Below, piece by piece: positions 15,461 through 22,546 of a stretch of DNA of 64,000 nucleotides. This stretch comes from Chloracidobacterium sp. Its GTDB lineage: Bacteria; Acidobacteriota; Blastocatellia; Pyrinomonadales; Pyrinomonadaceae. The notes beneath the pieces were generated by a model. The model had not been told where the DNA came from. It saw nothing but the letters and a program-made list of their open reading frames with translations, and did no database searches. Both the position numbers and the translations under genes were made by a program. Numbering within the stretch: the stretch's first letter is position 1; every line of letters begins with the position of its first letter. The stretch spans positions 1 to 64,000 of the forward strand of contig JADJTD010000002.1 of the NCBI GenBank assembly GCA_016711345.1. Reading direction: 5' to 3'.

Positions 15461-15780
15461 CACGCTTCTCCCTTCTCGATGCGCTGTGCGATAAAAGTTT
15501 CAATAGCTGCCTCACCGAGATGGTCAAACACGTCTTGATCCATGTACCAGTTATACAGTTCCCGAACCGCATCAGCCCGTACCTTGTTCAGCACTTCCGG
15601 GCATGGTTGGAGGGCGAGGGCTTTGCTAAAGACAGTCACAAGCACTTTGTCCGGATTATTACGTTCAGCAACTTGAAGTGCCTCGCGCATCTGCTCAATT
15701 ACCGCAGCTTGTTGGGCGACGAGGGCTTCGAGTTCCTTGCACTCACGCTTCCAGTCCCGTTTTGCTGGATAACCTTCCAT
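15460..15780 (-). CDS. Hypothetical protein (Ead-like)
   Basis: A 106-aa protein (MEGYPAKRDWKRECKELEA...). A coiled-coil N-terminus is followed by PEVLNKVRADAVRELYNWYM, a helix-rich ending common in variable phage early proteins. GGAGAGAAG precedes the ATG. The 125 bases upstream (15781-15905) hold no clear gene; TGCCGGGGTG and CACCCCGGCG there could pair as a long-loop hairpin. Confidence 0.6.
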   Translation of the reverse strand: MEGYPAKRDWKRECKELEALVAQQAAVIEQMREALQVAERNNPDKVLVTVFSKALALQPCPEVLNKVRADAVRELYNWYMDQDVFDHLGEAAIETFIAQRIEKGEA

Positions 15781-15905
15781 CACACTTCTCTCCTATCTGG
15801 TGCCGGGGTGATCCAATCCGCTACCTCCAGCAACTTCTAAGTAGTGGCACCCCGGCGTTGAAGGGTGGGGCAGGCCATAGTTTTCCCGACTGCAGCCTTG
15901 GTTGA

Positions 15906-16220
15906 TTAGCCCCGTTGATCTATCCACTGCCAACGATACAGCGGTCTACCGCGTTCGTTCTTGCCTGAGTCGTCAAGTTCGACAATTCCGGCGGCACGCA
16001 TACGCTTCAGTATCAGATTTGCGCTGTACTTGTCAGTACCTACAAGCCCTGCCAGTCGGTCGGTATGAAACCAGCCTTTACCCCGCATAACCTGCTCGTA
16101 CTTATCGAGCGTCTTTTGTAGAAACCCCGTCGACACTCGCTTGTTCTGCGTAGCAACAGCCCTTGTCACTTCGGGCTTATGAGTGCTGGCGTAGTGGTGC
16201 GCGAGTTGGGTGAAGTTCAT
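15906..16220 (-). CDS. Winged-helix DNA-binding protein
   Basis: A 104-aa protein. Residues 35-100 (TLDKYEQVMRGKGWFHTDRL, ANLILKRMRAAGIVEL, GRPLYRWQWI) fit a winged helix-turn-helix of the replication/transcription-regulator type. It is a candidate repressor or regulator of the early arm, though there is no evidence of target. It overlaps the upstream 54-aa gene (ATGA). Confidence 0.65.
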   Translation of the reverse strand: MNFTQLAHHYASTHKPEVTRAVATQNKRVSTGFLQKTLDKYEQVMRGKGWFHTDRLAGLVGTDKYSANLILKRMRAAGIVELDDSGKNERGRPLYRWQWIDQRG

Positions 16221-16381
16221 ACCAACACCTTTGGCGCTTGGCTGTACTCGAACTTGCTGCCAACGCTGTGCGCACTGATACCTCGTTTTTGCAGATATCG
16301 TTTGGCGCGTATGAGACTTGCTGATTGTCGACGCGCTTGGCGATGTGCGGCCAGGGGCCAGTAGTTCGGTGGCATTTTCAT
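16217..16381 (-). CDS. Small basic protein, 54 aa
   Basis: Encodes MKMPPNYWPLAAHRQARRQS... and ends SQAPKVLV. It is strongly basic and probably binds nucleic acid. GGGAGAACTGAC precedes the ATG. It overlaps both neighbours by four bases. Confidence 0.6.
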   Translation of the reverse strand: MKMPPNYWPLAAHRQARRQSASLIRAKRYLQKRGISAHSVGSKFEYSQAPKVLV

Positions 16382-16650
16382 GTCAGTTCTCCCATCATCG
16401 CGTCGTCACGCTCACGTTCCCATGCAGCCTCGGCTGCGCATACCAGTTCTTCGTGCTTGTGCTTCTCCGCTTCGTCATACATGCGGTCCTGCAGGTACTC
16501 GTAGTCTTCCGGGTGCAGGATGTCGCTGACACGAACGCCTTCGAACATAATCTTGGTGATCTCTGCGGACGAAGCGTACGGCCACTTGTACTGGAAGAAG
16601 ACTTCGACTTCACCGTCGTTCAGTGCGTGTTTGAATGAGCCTGTAGTCAT
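16378..16650 (-). CDS. Hypothetical protein
   Basis: A 90-aa acidic protein starting MTTGSFKHALNDGEVEVFFQ. Start 16650 has AAAGGA. The first dozen residues reappear (GSFTHAVNDGEVEG) just upstream of the sigma-like gene at 17586-17550, suggesting a duplicated gene start. The rest is charged and helical. Function unknown. Confidence 0.62.
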   Translation of the reverse strand: MTTGSFKHALNDGEVEVFFQYKWPYASSAEITKIMFEGVRVSDILHPEDYEYLQDRMYDEAEKHKHEELVCAAEAAWERERDDAMMGELT

Positions 16651-16955
16651 TTCAAATCCTTTCCTTTTTCGATCCACACATTCGCTGGTCGGCAAAGGTG
16701 CAGTTCGTTGTTGAAGTAAGCAGCGCCATGCCGCAAGCAGGAAATGATGAGCTGCTCGGCCTTATCTCGCTGCGAGTACTCTTCGTAGATGGCTTGAGAA
16801 AGTGCAGTGGTGTTCCAGATCAGTAAACCGATTAACGCCATAACGATCAATTGGGCAGCAGCACGTACGCTTGCCCAGAAATGTTTGTTTATGGTGTAGT
16901 TGGTACGCATGCCCTGGCGTTGCTGCTTTGGGTGCAGGATGTAGTTACGCGGCAT
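16647..16955 (-). CDS. Hypothetical membrane protein
   Basis: A 102-aa protein. A basic N-terminus is followed by one clear membrane helix (QLIVMALIGLLIWNTTAL, about residues 36-55), then a mostly soluble tail with two cysteines. No good ribosome binding site is visible at 16955; an internal ATG at 16910 is an alternative start. It overlaps the sigma-like gene's end by 11 bases. Confidence 0.55.
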   Translation of the reverse strand: MPRNYILHPKQQRQGMRTNYTINKHFWASVRAAAQLIVMALIGLLIWNTTALSQAIYEEYSQRDKAEQLIISCLRHGAAYFNNELHLCRPANVWIEKGKDLK

Positions 16956-17532
16956 ATGCGGCCAGTAGAGGTGATAGTTTTTTTAACCTTGTTCCAGAGC
17001 GTAATTTGCGTAGAACCTTTGCTTCAATCTGAATAATGCGATCTCTACATACACCAAGTATTTTTCCTATTTCAACGTGTGACATATCTTCCGTAAATCG
17101 GTAGTGCAGCACTTGACGTTCGCGAGGTGTTAGCGCTTCTGTGCAAACATCAAGTAATTGTTGTGCAACTTGTTTATTTTCGAATTCACTAATATCTAAT
17201 TCATAGGATTGTTGTTCTGATGGTAGTAGTGCCGCTAATTGTTCGTGACTCATTTCCATTTCAGCAAAGTTCTTTTCCAATGGGTGCAGTTGTTCTGCAC
17301 TCCAAAGGTCTTCTGGCACCTTATTGAGTAGGTCGCATAGTTGAGTTGCAATAGGGCTTAATGCCCCATACGACGTTATTGGACTACGCGTCATATTGAT
17401 TAATTCGTTTACTTTCGTGTAGCTCAGATAATTTGCATCACACCATTTTTGACCAGGCGTGCCACCGGACTCTTCAATTGCTTTTAAGAGTCGATTATTT
17501 CTGACCTTAACTGTTACGCGATAGTCCTTCAT
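16945..17532 (-). CDS. Sigma-70 region 4-like transcription factor
   Basis: A 195-aa protein. The C-terminus (LTPRERQVLHYRFTEDMS, then GVCRDRIIQIEAKVLRKLR) is a close match to sigma-70 region 4, which recognises the -35 element. No region 2 is evident, so it is more likely a sigma-like DNA-binding regulator than a full sigma factor. The N-terminal half is helical with no recognised motif. The gene is clearly AT-richer than its neighbours, a sign of recent acquisition. GAAGGAGAG precedes the ATG at 17532. It might direct transcription of the repeat-type promoters seen here; that is inference. Confidence 0.75.
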   Translation of the reverse strand: MKDYRVTVKVRNNRLLKAIEESGGTPGQKWCDANYLSYTKVNELINMTRSPITSYGALSPIATQLCDLLNKVPEDLWSAEQLHPLEKNFAEMEMSHEQLAALLPSEQQSYELDISEFENKQVAQQLLDVCTEALTPRERQVLHYRFTEDMSHVEIGKILGVCRDRIIQIEAKVLRKLRSGTRLKKLSPLLAAYAA

Positions 17533-17747
17533 AGCTGAGAACTCTCCTTCGACTTCCCCATCATTAACTGCATGAGTAAAGCTTCCGCTGATATGAGTTT
17601 TTCTTTCCAACTCGTCAAGCACAGTTCGCAGAACCAGCGGTGTGTTTTACCCCTATTAGCCTTGACGTAATCGCCGTTCTTCAAAGGGCGATAGCTGCGA
17701 CAATTCGCACACCATCGATCTGAAATATTCAGGCGGCTGTAGATCAC
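17529..17747 (-). CDS. Small zinc-ribbon protein
   Basis: A 72-aa protein with CANC and CELC pairs about 25 residues apart, a zinc ribbon. The start is GTG at 17747, overlapping the helicase stop (GTGA). Its last 90 bases overlap the remnant and the start of the sigma-like gene in another frame. It might aid nucleic-acid binding; function unknown. Confidence 0.6.
   Translation of the reverse strand: MIYSRLNISDRWCANCRSYRPLKNGDYVKANRGKTHRWFCELCLTSWKEKLISAEALLMQLMMGKSKESSQL
17533..17586 (-). pseudogene. Remnant resembling the start of gene 16378-16650
   Basis: Reads GSFTHAVNDGEVEGEFSA in the sigma-gene frame, matching GSFKHALNDGEVEVFF at the start of the 90-aa gene 0.9 kb downstream. Codons differ strongly and are AT-rich. 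No ATG precedes it (only GTG at 17622 or TTG). It may be a residual gene start, or an N-terminal extension of the sigma-like protein. Confidence 0.35.
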
Positions 17748-19090
17748 AGTGCTTCTGCTGCGTCGAACAGTTGATCCATACGAACTTTCTTGTCCTGCAT
17801 CATTTGCCAGATGCGTTCATCACGAGTGCCCTCGGCTACGATGACAATCGTCTCGGTCTTTTCTTTTTGACCAATACGGTCAATACGCTTCAGACCTTGC
17901 AGGTAGTGTTCAAGGTTTGGCGTAGGAGAAGCCCAGATCGTAGCGGTGCCCTTGGTCAGTGTCAGACCATGACCAGCAGACTGCGGGTGAGCGAAGAGCA
18001 CCTGGAAGAATCCTTGTTGATACTGGTGCTCAATCTCAGGGTGATCTGCGTCCCACACTTTGTGGGTGATGTCGCGTTTCTTGACCTCTTTCAGTAATTC
18101 TTCGAGCTGGTGCTCCCAGTGATAGAAGACGATGCTGTGCTTACGTGCTTCTACAAGGTCGAGAACAAGCTCATAGCGATCAGTTGCGAAGGATGAATAC
18201 CCGCCGTCATTGTTATATACGGCACCACTCGCCGCCTGAAGCAGTTTCGTCGCAAGGACAGCGCCGTTGATCGCTGTGATGGTGGTCGTGCTGAATTCAA
18301 GGAAGGACTCTTTTTCAAGCTCGTCATATAGCTTCCTGTGCTTCGGGCTGAGTGTGATGTTCAGCGCGTATTTATGATTGGGTGGGATGTCGATGCAGTC
18401 CTCAAACTTGTGACGAATCACAATGTCGGAGAGCAGACCAATCACCGTGTTTTCAACACCGGGTCGGTCGATCCATTTCAGCATGTTGGCAGAAGGCCCG
18501 GTCTGTTCCGGTATGCACACTGCGTTGCGGAAACTGTAGAAGGATTGACCCAGGCGTTTGCCATCGTCGAGCAGCAGTACTTGGTGGTGAATGTCGCAGA
18601 TGCCGTTGCTGGTAGGCGTACCGCTCATAGTGCGTCGGTACTCGAAATACTTTACGATCTTGCGTGCAGCTGAGCTGCGCTTGCTCGTGTGGTGCTTGAA
18701 TGCAGTGCTCTCGTCGAAGATGATCGTGCCGCCTTTGAATCGCTTCCAGAAGGAGGCAGGTTTCTTCAACAGGTCTTTCACGCCATCGACGTTGATGATG
18801 TAGATGTCTGCATCGACGTTGAATGCATCATCACGGCAGTGTGCCCATGCGATGCTGGTTTTCAGATGTGGGGCAAACTTCTTTACGTCGTTGGCCCATG
18901 CCGCTTGCAGCAATGATTTCGGAGCAACTACCAAGGCACAGCCGCCGCGCTTCTTGCGTCGGTCAGCGAAGTCCATGATCTCGACAAAGGTCTTGCCAGT
19001 GCCAGGATCGCTCATATCGAAAACAGCTTTCTTTCCCTTCATGAATGCGAGGGATTGAAGCTGATGCTTCATTGCTGTTATTTTTTTCAT
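17744..19090 (-). CDS. SNF2-type superfamily 2 helicase
   Basis: A 448-aa DNA-dependent ATPase. Walker A is DPGTGKT near residue 28, the DEAH-like box is DEST, motif III is MSGTPTSN and motif VI is QGLKRIDRIGQ, the signature of SNF2/Rad54-type translocases. It probably remodels or translocates on DNA during replication or recombination. It overlaps the nuclease gene upstream by four bases and the zinc-ribbon gene downstream, forming a helicase-nuclease unit. Confidence 0.9.
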   Translation of the reverse strand: MKKITAMKHQLQSLAFMKGKKAVFDMSDPGTGKTFVEIMDFADRRKKRGGCALVVAPKSLLQAAWANDVKKFAPHLKTSIAWAHCRDDAFNVDADIYIINVDGVKDLLKKPASFWKRFKGGTIIFDESTAFKHHTSKRSSAARKIVKYFEYRRTMSGTPTSNGICDIHHQVLLLDDGKRLGQSFYSFRNAVCIPEQTGPSANMLKWIDRPGVENTVIGLLSDIVIRHKFEDCIDIPPNHKYALNITLSPKHRKLYDELEKESFLEFSTTTITAINGAVLATKLLQAASGAVYNNDGGYSSFATDRYELVLDLVEARKHSIVFYHWEHQLEELLKEVKKRDITHKVWDADHPEIEHQYQQGFFQVLFAHPQSAGHGLTLTKGTATIWASPTPNLEHYLQGLKRIDRIGQKEKTETIVIVAEGTRDERIWQMMQDKKVRMDQLFDAAEAL

Positions 19091-19881
19091 AGGAATCTCT
19101 TCAAGTCGTCATCCCCAAACATCTTGTCGGCCTTGGTCGCCTTGCCCGTCTTGACGAAGTTCATCGGCTTGACCACAGAGGTCTGCTGACCCGATACAGA
19201 GATGCCGAACTTGCAGTCGCCTTGTTTGTCAGGGCTGTACGGGCAGTATTTGCAAGAGAAGATGTTCGGGTTCGGTTTGAACGTGGTGTCCGTCGTAAGT
19301 CTCACGCCTCTCTGATCGAAAATCTTCAGATAGCGTGAGAGTTGACGGCGATGCATGACGAAGGAAGCCAGCTCGTTGTGGTCGATGTACCACAGCTCAC
19401 ATGTCACTTGCTCAACGTCCGGGTAGCGGATCAGAGCACACAGTGCATAGAGTTGTAATTGCTCGGCATGTTTTATTTCATTGCCGAATCGTTTGCCGGT
19501 TTTGAAATCAACCACTGCGACATGCTGCTTTGTAAGGTGGCACACTGTGTCGCATTTAAGCCTGAGCCACGCTGATTTCCAAGGAGCAACACGCCATTGA
19601 TTGTCAAAACCCCATTCCTCCTCACAAACGACACGCCCCTCGGCATAGTGTCTCGCGAGGGAGGAGAGGTCTTCATTGAAATGACGGAGGTTGGCGGTGA
19701 GGGCGGCTTTTCCAGTGACATAATCTTCGGCCTCCTGGTGAATGGCAGTACCACGATCCGCAGCGGTCTTGGGTTGTAGATCAGGCACCTTGTCGATGGA
19801 TGCGAGTCGCGCACGATACGCGCATGATTCGTACACGGTGAGCCTGGAGAAAGACCAGTTGGGGATCGTGGATTTTGTCAT
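19087..19881 (-). CDS. RecB/Cas4-like PD-(D/E)XK exonuclease
   Basis: A 264-aa nuclease. It has WSFSRLTVYESCAYRARL at the N-terminus, GTAIHQEAEDYV (the conserved His helix), and VAVVDFKTGKR (Asp...DxK core), with AEQLQLYAL as the motif IV QxxxY. Cysteines at CKYCPYS and GDCKFG near the C-terminus, with Cys near the N-terminus, could ligate an iron-sulfur cluster as in Cas4/AddB. Likely role: resecting DNA ends for recombination. Start 19881 follows GAGGCAGTAAG and the promoter-like repeats. Confidence 0.88.
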   Translation of the reverse strand: MTKSTIPNWSFSRLTVYESCAYRARLASIDKVPDLQPKTAADRGTAIHQEAEDYVTGKAALTANLRHFNEDLSSLARHYAEGRVVCEEEWGFDNQWRVAPWKSAWLRLKCDTVCHLTKQHVAVVDFKTGKRFGNEIKHAEQLQLYALCALIRYPDVEQVTCELWYIDHNELASFVMHRRQLSRYLKIFDQRGVRLTTDTTFKPNPNIFSCKYCPYSPDKQGDCKFGISVSGQQTSVVKPMNFVKTGKATKADKMFGDDDLKRFL

Positions 19882-19895
19882 CTTACTGCCTCGCA

Positions 19896-19921
19896 CAGAG
19901 AATCGCAGAGCGTATCAGAGT
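19896..19921 (-). promoter_or_regulatory. Putative phage promoter, three 10-bp repeats
   Basis: On the minus strand: ACTCTGATAC, GCTCTGCGAT, TCTCTG, in exact 10-base steps. A TTGACG lies 16 bases upstream of GATACG, giving a sigma70-like layout. It lies immediately before the nuclease-helicase unit. Function is inferred from the recurring motif. Confidence 0.5.
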
Positions 19922-20143
19922 TCAGGATCGCCCGTCAACGAAGGTGACGATGTTCTGCAAGCCGAGTTGAAGCGCTTCGATCTCGTCCTTGAGTGCCTTC
20001 GGTTTGTGTTCGATCTTGTTGAGTTGTTCGATGCGAGCTTCGGCTTCAGTGATGACGCTGAAGATTGCCTCGTTGTTCAGGGTTGTTGCATCAGTGCCAC
20101 GGATGAAGGTTTTGATTTCGAAGATCGGTGCGTTGTTTGCCAT
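19922..20143 (-). CDS. Hypothetical protein
   Basis: A 73-aa protein starting MANNAPIFEIKTFIRGTDAT with a strong AAGGAG just upstream, and a coiled-coil-like second half. The reading frame is open upstream into the frameshifted region 20144-20651, so it could also be the C-terminal domain of a longer product. No family recognised. Confidence 0.6.
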   Translation of the reverse strand: MANNAPIFEIKTFIRGTDATTLNNEAIFSVITEAEARIEQLNKIEHKPKALKDEIEALQLGLQNIVTFVDGRS

Positions 20144-20651
20144 GATTGGCTCCTTGAAAATTTGTGTGAGGTTTTGTGCGGCAGTTTGAAATTCGCCTGT
20201 AGGTTGTGCCCAGGGTTGGTCCCCTTCGTTTACCCAGTCCTGCAGGAAAAGCCTGGTTGAAACTTTTGATGCGAGGTCCTTCATTTCGCCTTGCTTGTTT
20301 ACAAGCGTGGATATGTCGCTTTCCAGTACCATTGCTTGCAGTATCGAATACTCTGCAAAACCATCGGCTATTCGAGCACGACACCATCCTCTGGATTTCG
20401 AAGCAGGCGCGTATCGACAAGCGAAGTACACGCAAGCCTTTGACGTGACGTACTGATAAGCAGAGCCGTTATATCCTCTGAACAGATTGGTCAGAGCCTT
20501 GTACACAGATTTCTCTGAAAGTGCTGCCGTTTATTGTGTGCTGAAAGAATCGGTCTGCTGCTGCTGGCTGAACCGTGTCGTAGAATTCTCTGTCGTTTTC
20601 AGCGACGAGGAAAAGTTCTTCGATTGTGTTGGGAATGGCCTCTTTTGTCAT
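20144..20651 (-). pseudogene. Frameshifted gene, product unknown
   Basis: One frame reads from ATG 20651 (MTKEAIPNTIEELFLVAEND, then FFQHTINGS) and stops at 20469. The frame one base over opens at the same point and continues ALSEKSVYKALTNLFRGYNG toward 20143 without a stop. Joining them near 20525 gives a continuous protein of about 165 residues before the next gene's start. The ATG overlaps the DHH gene stop (ATGA), as expected of a real gene. Either a one-base indel or a frameshift signal is present. Confidence 0.55.
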
Positions 20652-21529
20652 TTGATCCATTCCATCAGCGTTTCGATGTCAGTTTCAAAACCAGCAGCGT
20701 TCCGATTACCGCCCCCACCGAAGCTGCTGGCAATTGCAGAAACGTCATATTCACCATTGCTGCGAAGGCTGCAGCGCACGCGCCCATCACTGCTGATGTA
20801 ATACACAAGGCCGTAAGTACCAGAAGCATTTGCCAGTTCATGCCCGACCTCACTTTGGTGGATTGATGAGTTGACGGCGAGGCCTGATGCACCATCTGAT
20901 GCAGCCGAGTTGGCATCGAAGATAATTCTGCATTCCCTCGCCTGCTTCGCCATGCGCTCGACGTGCTGCTTCTGGGCGCGGAGGATGGCGGTGCCTTGGT
21001 GATAGATGTGAATGTGTTCTTGTAGCAAAATGAGTTTTTGCCACTGCTCAAAGCTCCACGGTTGGTAGCTACTTAGTGCTGCATGAATCTCAGCCGAACC
21101 GGCAAGCTTCCACTGCCAGCGGTCGCGGTCGTCGATGTGCTGGATCAGCATCGGGACTTCGGTGCCGGGGTGGAAGTATTCCCAAGCGAGGAGAGCGCCG
21201 GACTTGTTGTTGTCGAGGATGATCACGTTATCTGTCGTGTCATTGAGTATGAAGTGTTCTCGTTCAGTGCTGCACCACATCTCGAACGCAGTCTTGTGGT
21301 GATCGAGCCAGACGACGCGCTTGGCGCGAGCGAAGAACATCTCCATTACTTCGCGGGGGAAACTGAAGTCGAGGATGTAAATCTCACGACCTGTCATTTC
21401 GGGCCATTCGAAGCTCTCGCCGTAATTCATCGGCAGATATTCAGCCTCGTCGCCCAGCTTGAGCCATGCTGCGAACGCAGCGCCGTAGCCGTCGGTGCAG
21501 TTGGCGTGATAGATCACGAGTGGTTTCAT
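20648..21529 (-). CDS. DHH-family phosphoesterase
   Basis: A 293-aa protein. HANCTDGYGAAFAAW near residue 9 is the first metal site, YILDFSF the second, VWLDHHKTA the DHH motif and DDRDRW a further Asp cluster. FGGGGNRNAAGF near the C-terminus is the DHHA1 substrate-binding motif. Family members cleave short oligonucleotides (NrnB/oligoribonuclease type) or cyclic dinucleotides. Expected role: recycling nanoRNA to mononucleotides; degradation of a host defence signal is possible but unproven. Confidence 0.88.
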   Translation of the reverse strand: MKPLVIYHANCTDGYGAAFAAWLKLGDEAEYLPMNYGESFEWPEMTGREIYILDFSFPREVMEMFFARAKRVVWLDHHKTAFEMWCSTEREHFILNDTTDNVIILDNNKSGALLAWEYFHPGTEVPMLIQHIDDRDRWQWKLAGSAEIHAALSSYQPWSFEQWQKLILLQEHIHIYHQGTAILRAQKQHVERMAKQARECRIIFDANSAASDGASGLAVNSSIHQSEVGHELANASGTYGLVYYISSDGRVRCSLRSNGEYDVSAIASSFGGGGNRNAAGFETDIETLMEWIK

Positions 21530-21690
21530 TTCTTGTTCTCCAGCAGGTTTGCTGCGTAGTTGAGCATGTAAGCCAGCTCACCATCTTCGATGTTGATGCT
21601 GTCCAGACCATTATCGTCTACCTCCTTGGCGAGGCGTCGGAGGGACTTGATGAACTTGGTGAGCTTGTCAGGGTCAATTGATTTGATCAT
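21526..21690 (-). CDS. Small hypothetical protein, 54 aa
   Basis: Encodes MIKSIDPDKLTKFIKSLRRL... and ends ANLLENKK. It overlaps both neighbours by four bases (ATGA on each side), which strongly supports translation. A helical charged protein; function unknown. Confidence 0.62.
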   Translation of the reverse strand: MIKSIDPDKLTKFIKSLRRLAKEVDDNGLDSINIEDGELAYMLNYAANLLENKK

Positions 21691-21878
21691 GACAGACTCC
21701 CAAGTAGGTAGAGCACCTGGCCTTCGTCAGCGATAACTTCTTCGTTTTCACCGTTCGGTGATTTTGCGATTTCTTCGTCGAGGTATTTGACCTGTGGGCT
21801 GTCTGCGCCAAATACCATTGACGCCAGCTTGCGGTAATTCTTCAGCGTTGAGTCGTCGCCAGTGCTGAGCTTTTTCAT
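21687..21878 (-). CDS. Small hypothetical protein, 63 aa
   Basis: Starts MKKLSTGDDSTLKNYRKLAS and ends GQVLYLLGSLS. AAGGAACTGAA precedes the ATG at 21878. It overlaps the next gene by four bases. Helical; no recognised family. Confidence 0.6.
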   Translation of the reverse strand: MKKLSTGDDSTLKNYRKLASMVFGADSPQVKYLDEEIAKSPNGENEEVIADEGQVLYLLGSLS

Positions 21879-21913
21879 TTCAGTTCCTTGTGTGTTTGCG
21901 TGCAGTTTACTTT

Positions 21914-21939
21914 CAGTTTCTGTCCCTATATAGAAACTG
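21914..21939. promoter_or_regulatory. Inverted repeat in intergenic gap
   Basis: Perfect 8-base arms CAGTTTCT and AGAAACTG, separated by 10 bases, in the 70-base gap upstream of gene 21687-21878. The A/T-rich centre (TATATAGGG on the minus strand) could hold a -10 element. It is a candidate operator; no T-run follows, so a terminator is unlikely. Confidence 0.4.
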
Positions 21940-21948
21940 CGCGAAAGA

Positions 21949-22215
21949 TCAGGACTGCAACGACATGCGCTTCTTCGCTGCACGTGCCATACGGGGTGTG
22001 ACCTTCATCGGGTAGCTGATACCGTGACATGTGCCCAGGCGCTGTTCGTCTGCATGCCGGGCCATCTTGTCACCAGCCTGGCCGCGCTTTCCGGCGCTAC
22101 GTACACGGCGCGAGGGCGTGCCATGGTTGAATGAGAAGCGCGGGACGAAGTCTTGGACTTTTTCACCCGTAGTTGCGATGAGTGCAGCTATGGCTGCGAA
22201 GAGAGCGTTTGACAT
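21949..22215 (-). CDS. Small basic hypothetical protein
   Basis: An 88-aa protein. A hydrophobic N-terminus (MSNALFAAIAALIATTGEKV) could be a signal or membrane helix, followed by a strongly basic tail with RRVRSAGKRGQAGDK and RMARAAKKRM. AAGGAG precedes the start at 22215. It could be a small membrane-anchored or nucleic-acid-binding protein. Confidence 0.58.
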   Translation of the reverse strand: MSNALFAAIAALIATTGEKVQDFVPRFSFNHGTPSRRVRSAGKRGQAGDKMARHADEQRLGTCHGISYPMKVTPRMARAAKKRMSLQS

Positions 22216-22217
22216 GC

Positions 22218-22355
22218 TTATTTCTCCTTCTTGCGAATGTTGAACGGTTGCTTGTGCGGATAGCCGCCACCGGATGTGCTCTTCGGCGCGTCGGGGGTGT
22301 GATAGCCAGGGCACTCGTTACGGGGCGTGCGGGACGTGATGTGACGATGTTTCAT
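22218..22355 (-). CDS. Small His/Pro-rich peptide, 45 aa
   Basis: Encodes MKHRHITSRTPRNECPGYHT... and ends FNIRKKEK. GGAG precedes the ATG closely, and the stop overlaps the ribosome binding site of the next gene. Basic and probably unstructured. It overlaps the upstream gene by four bases. Confidence 0.5.
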   Translation of the reverse strand: MKHRHITSRTPRNECPGYHTPDAPKSTSGGGYPHKQPFNIRKKEK

Positions 22356-22546
22356 ATCTGCTCCTTGATAGCGATGATGTTTTTGAGAACTTGATCCTGC
22401 TGGTTGTGAATCTGATTCAGCATGTCGTCTGCCTCGCGTCGGCGTTCACGCCAGCGTCTCTCTTGCAGTTGAAGTGCCCGGTATTCCTGCTCACTCAGGA
22501 TGAGCGCGATGCCCAGGTCACTGAGCTTTACGTTTTCGATGGTCAT
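22352..22546 (-). CDS. Small coiled-coil protein
   Basis: A 64-aa protein (MTIENVKLSDLGIALILSEQ...) with the basic amphipathic helix EYRALQLQERRWRERRREAD. It overlaps the primase-helicase gene by four bases (ATGA), so it is probably co-translated with it. Confidence 0.6.
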   Translation of the reverse strand: MTIENVKLSDLGIALILSEQEYRALQLQERRWRERRREADDMLNQIHNQQDQVLKNIIAIKEQI

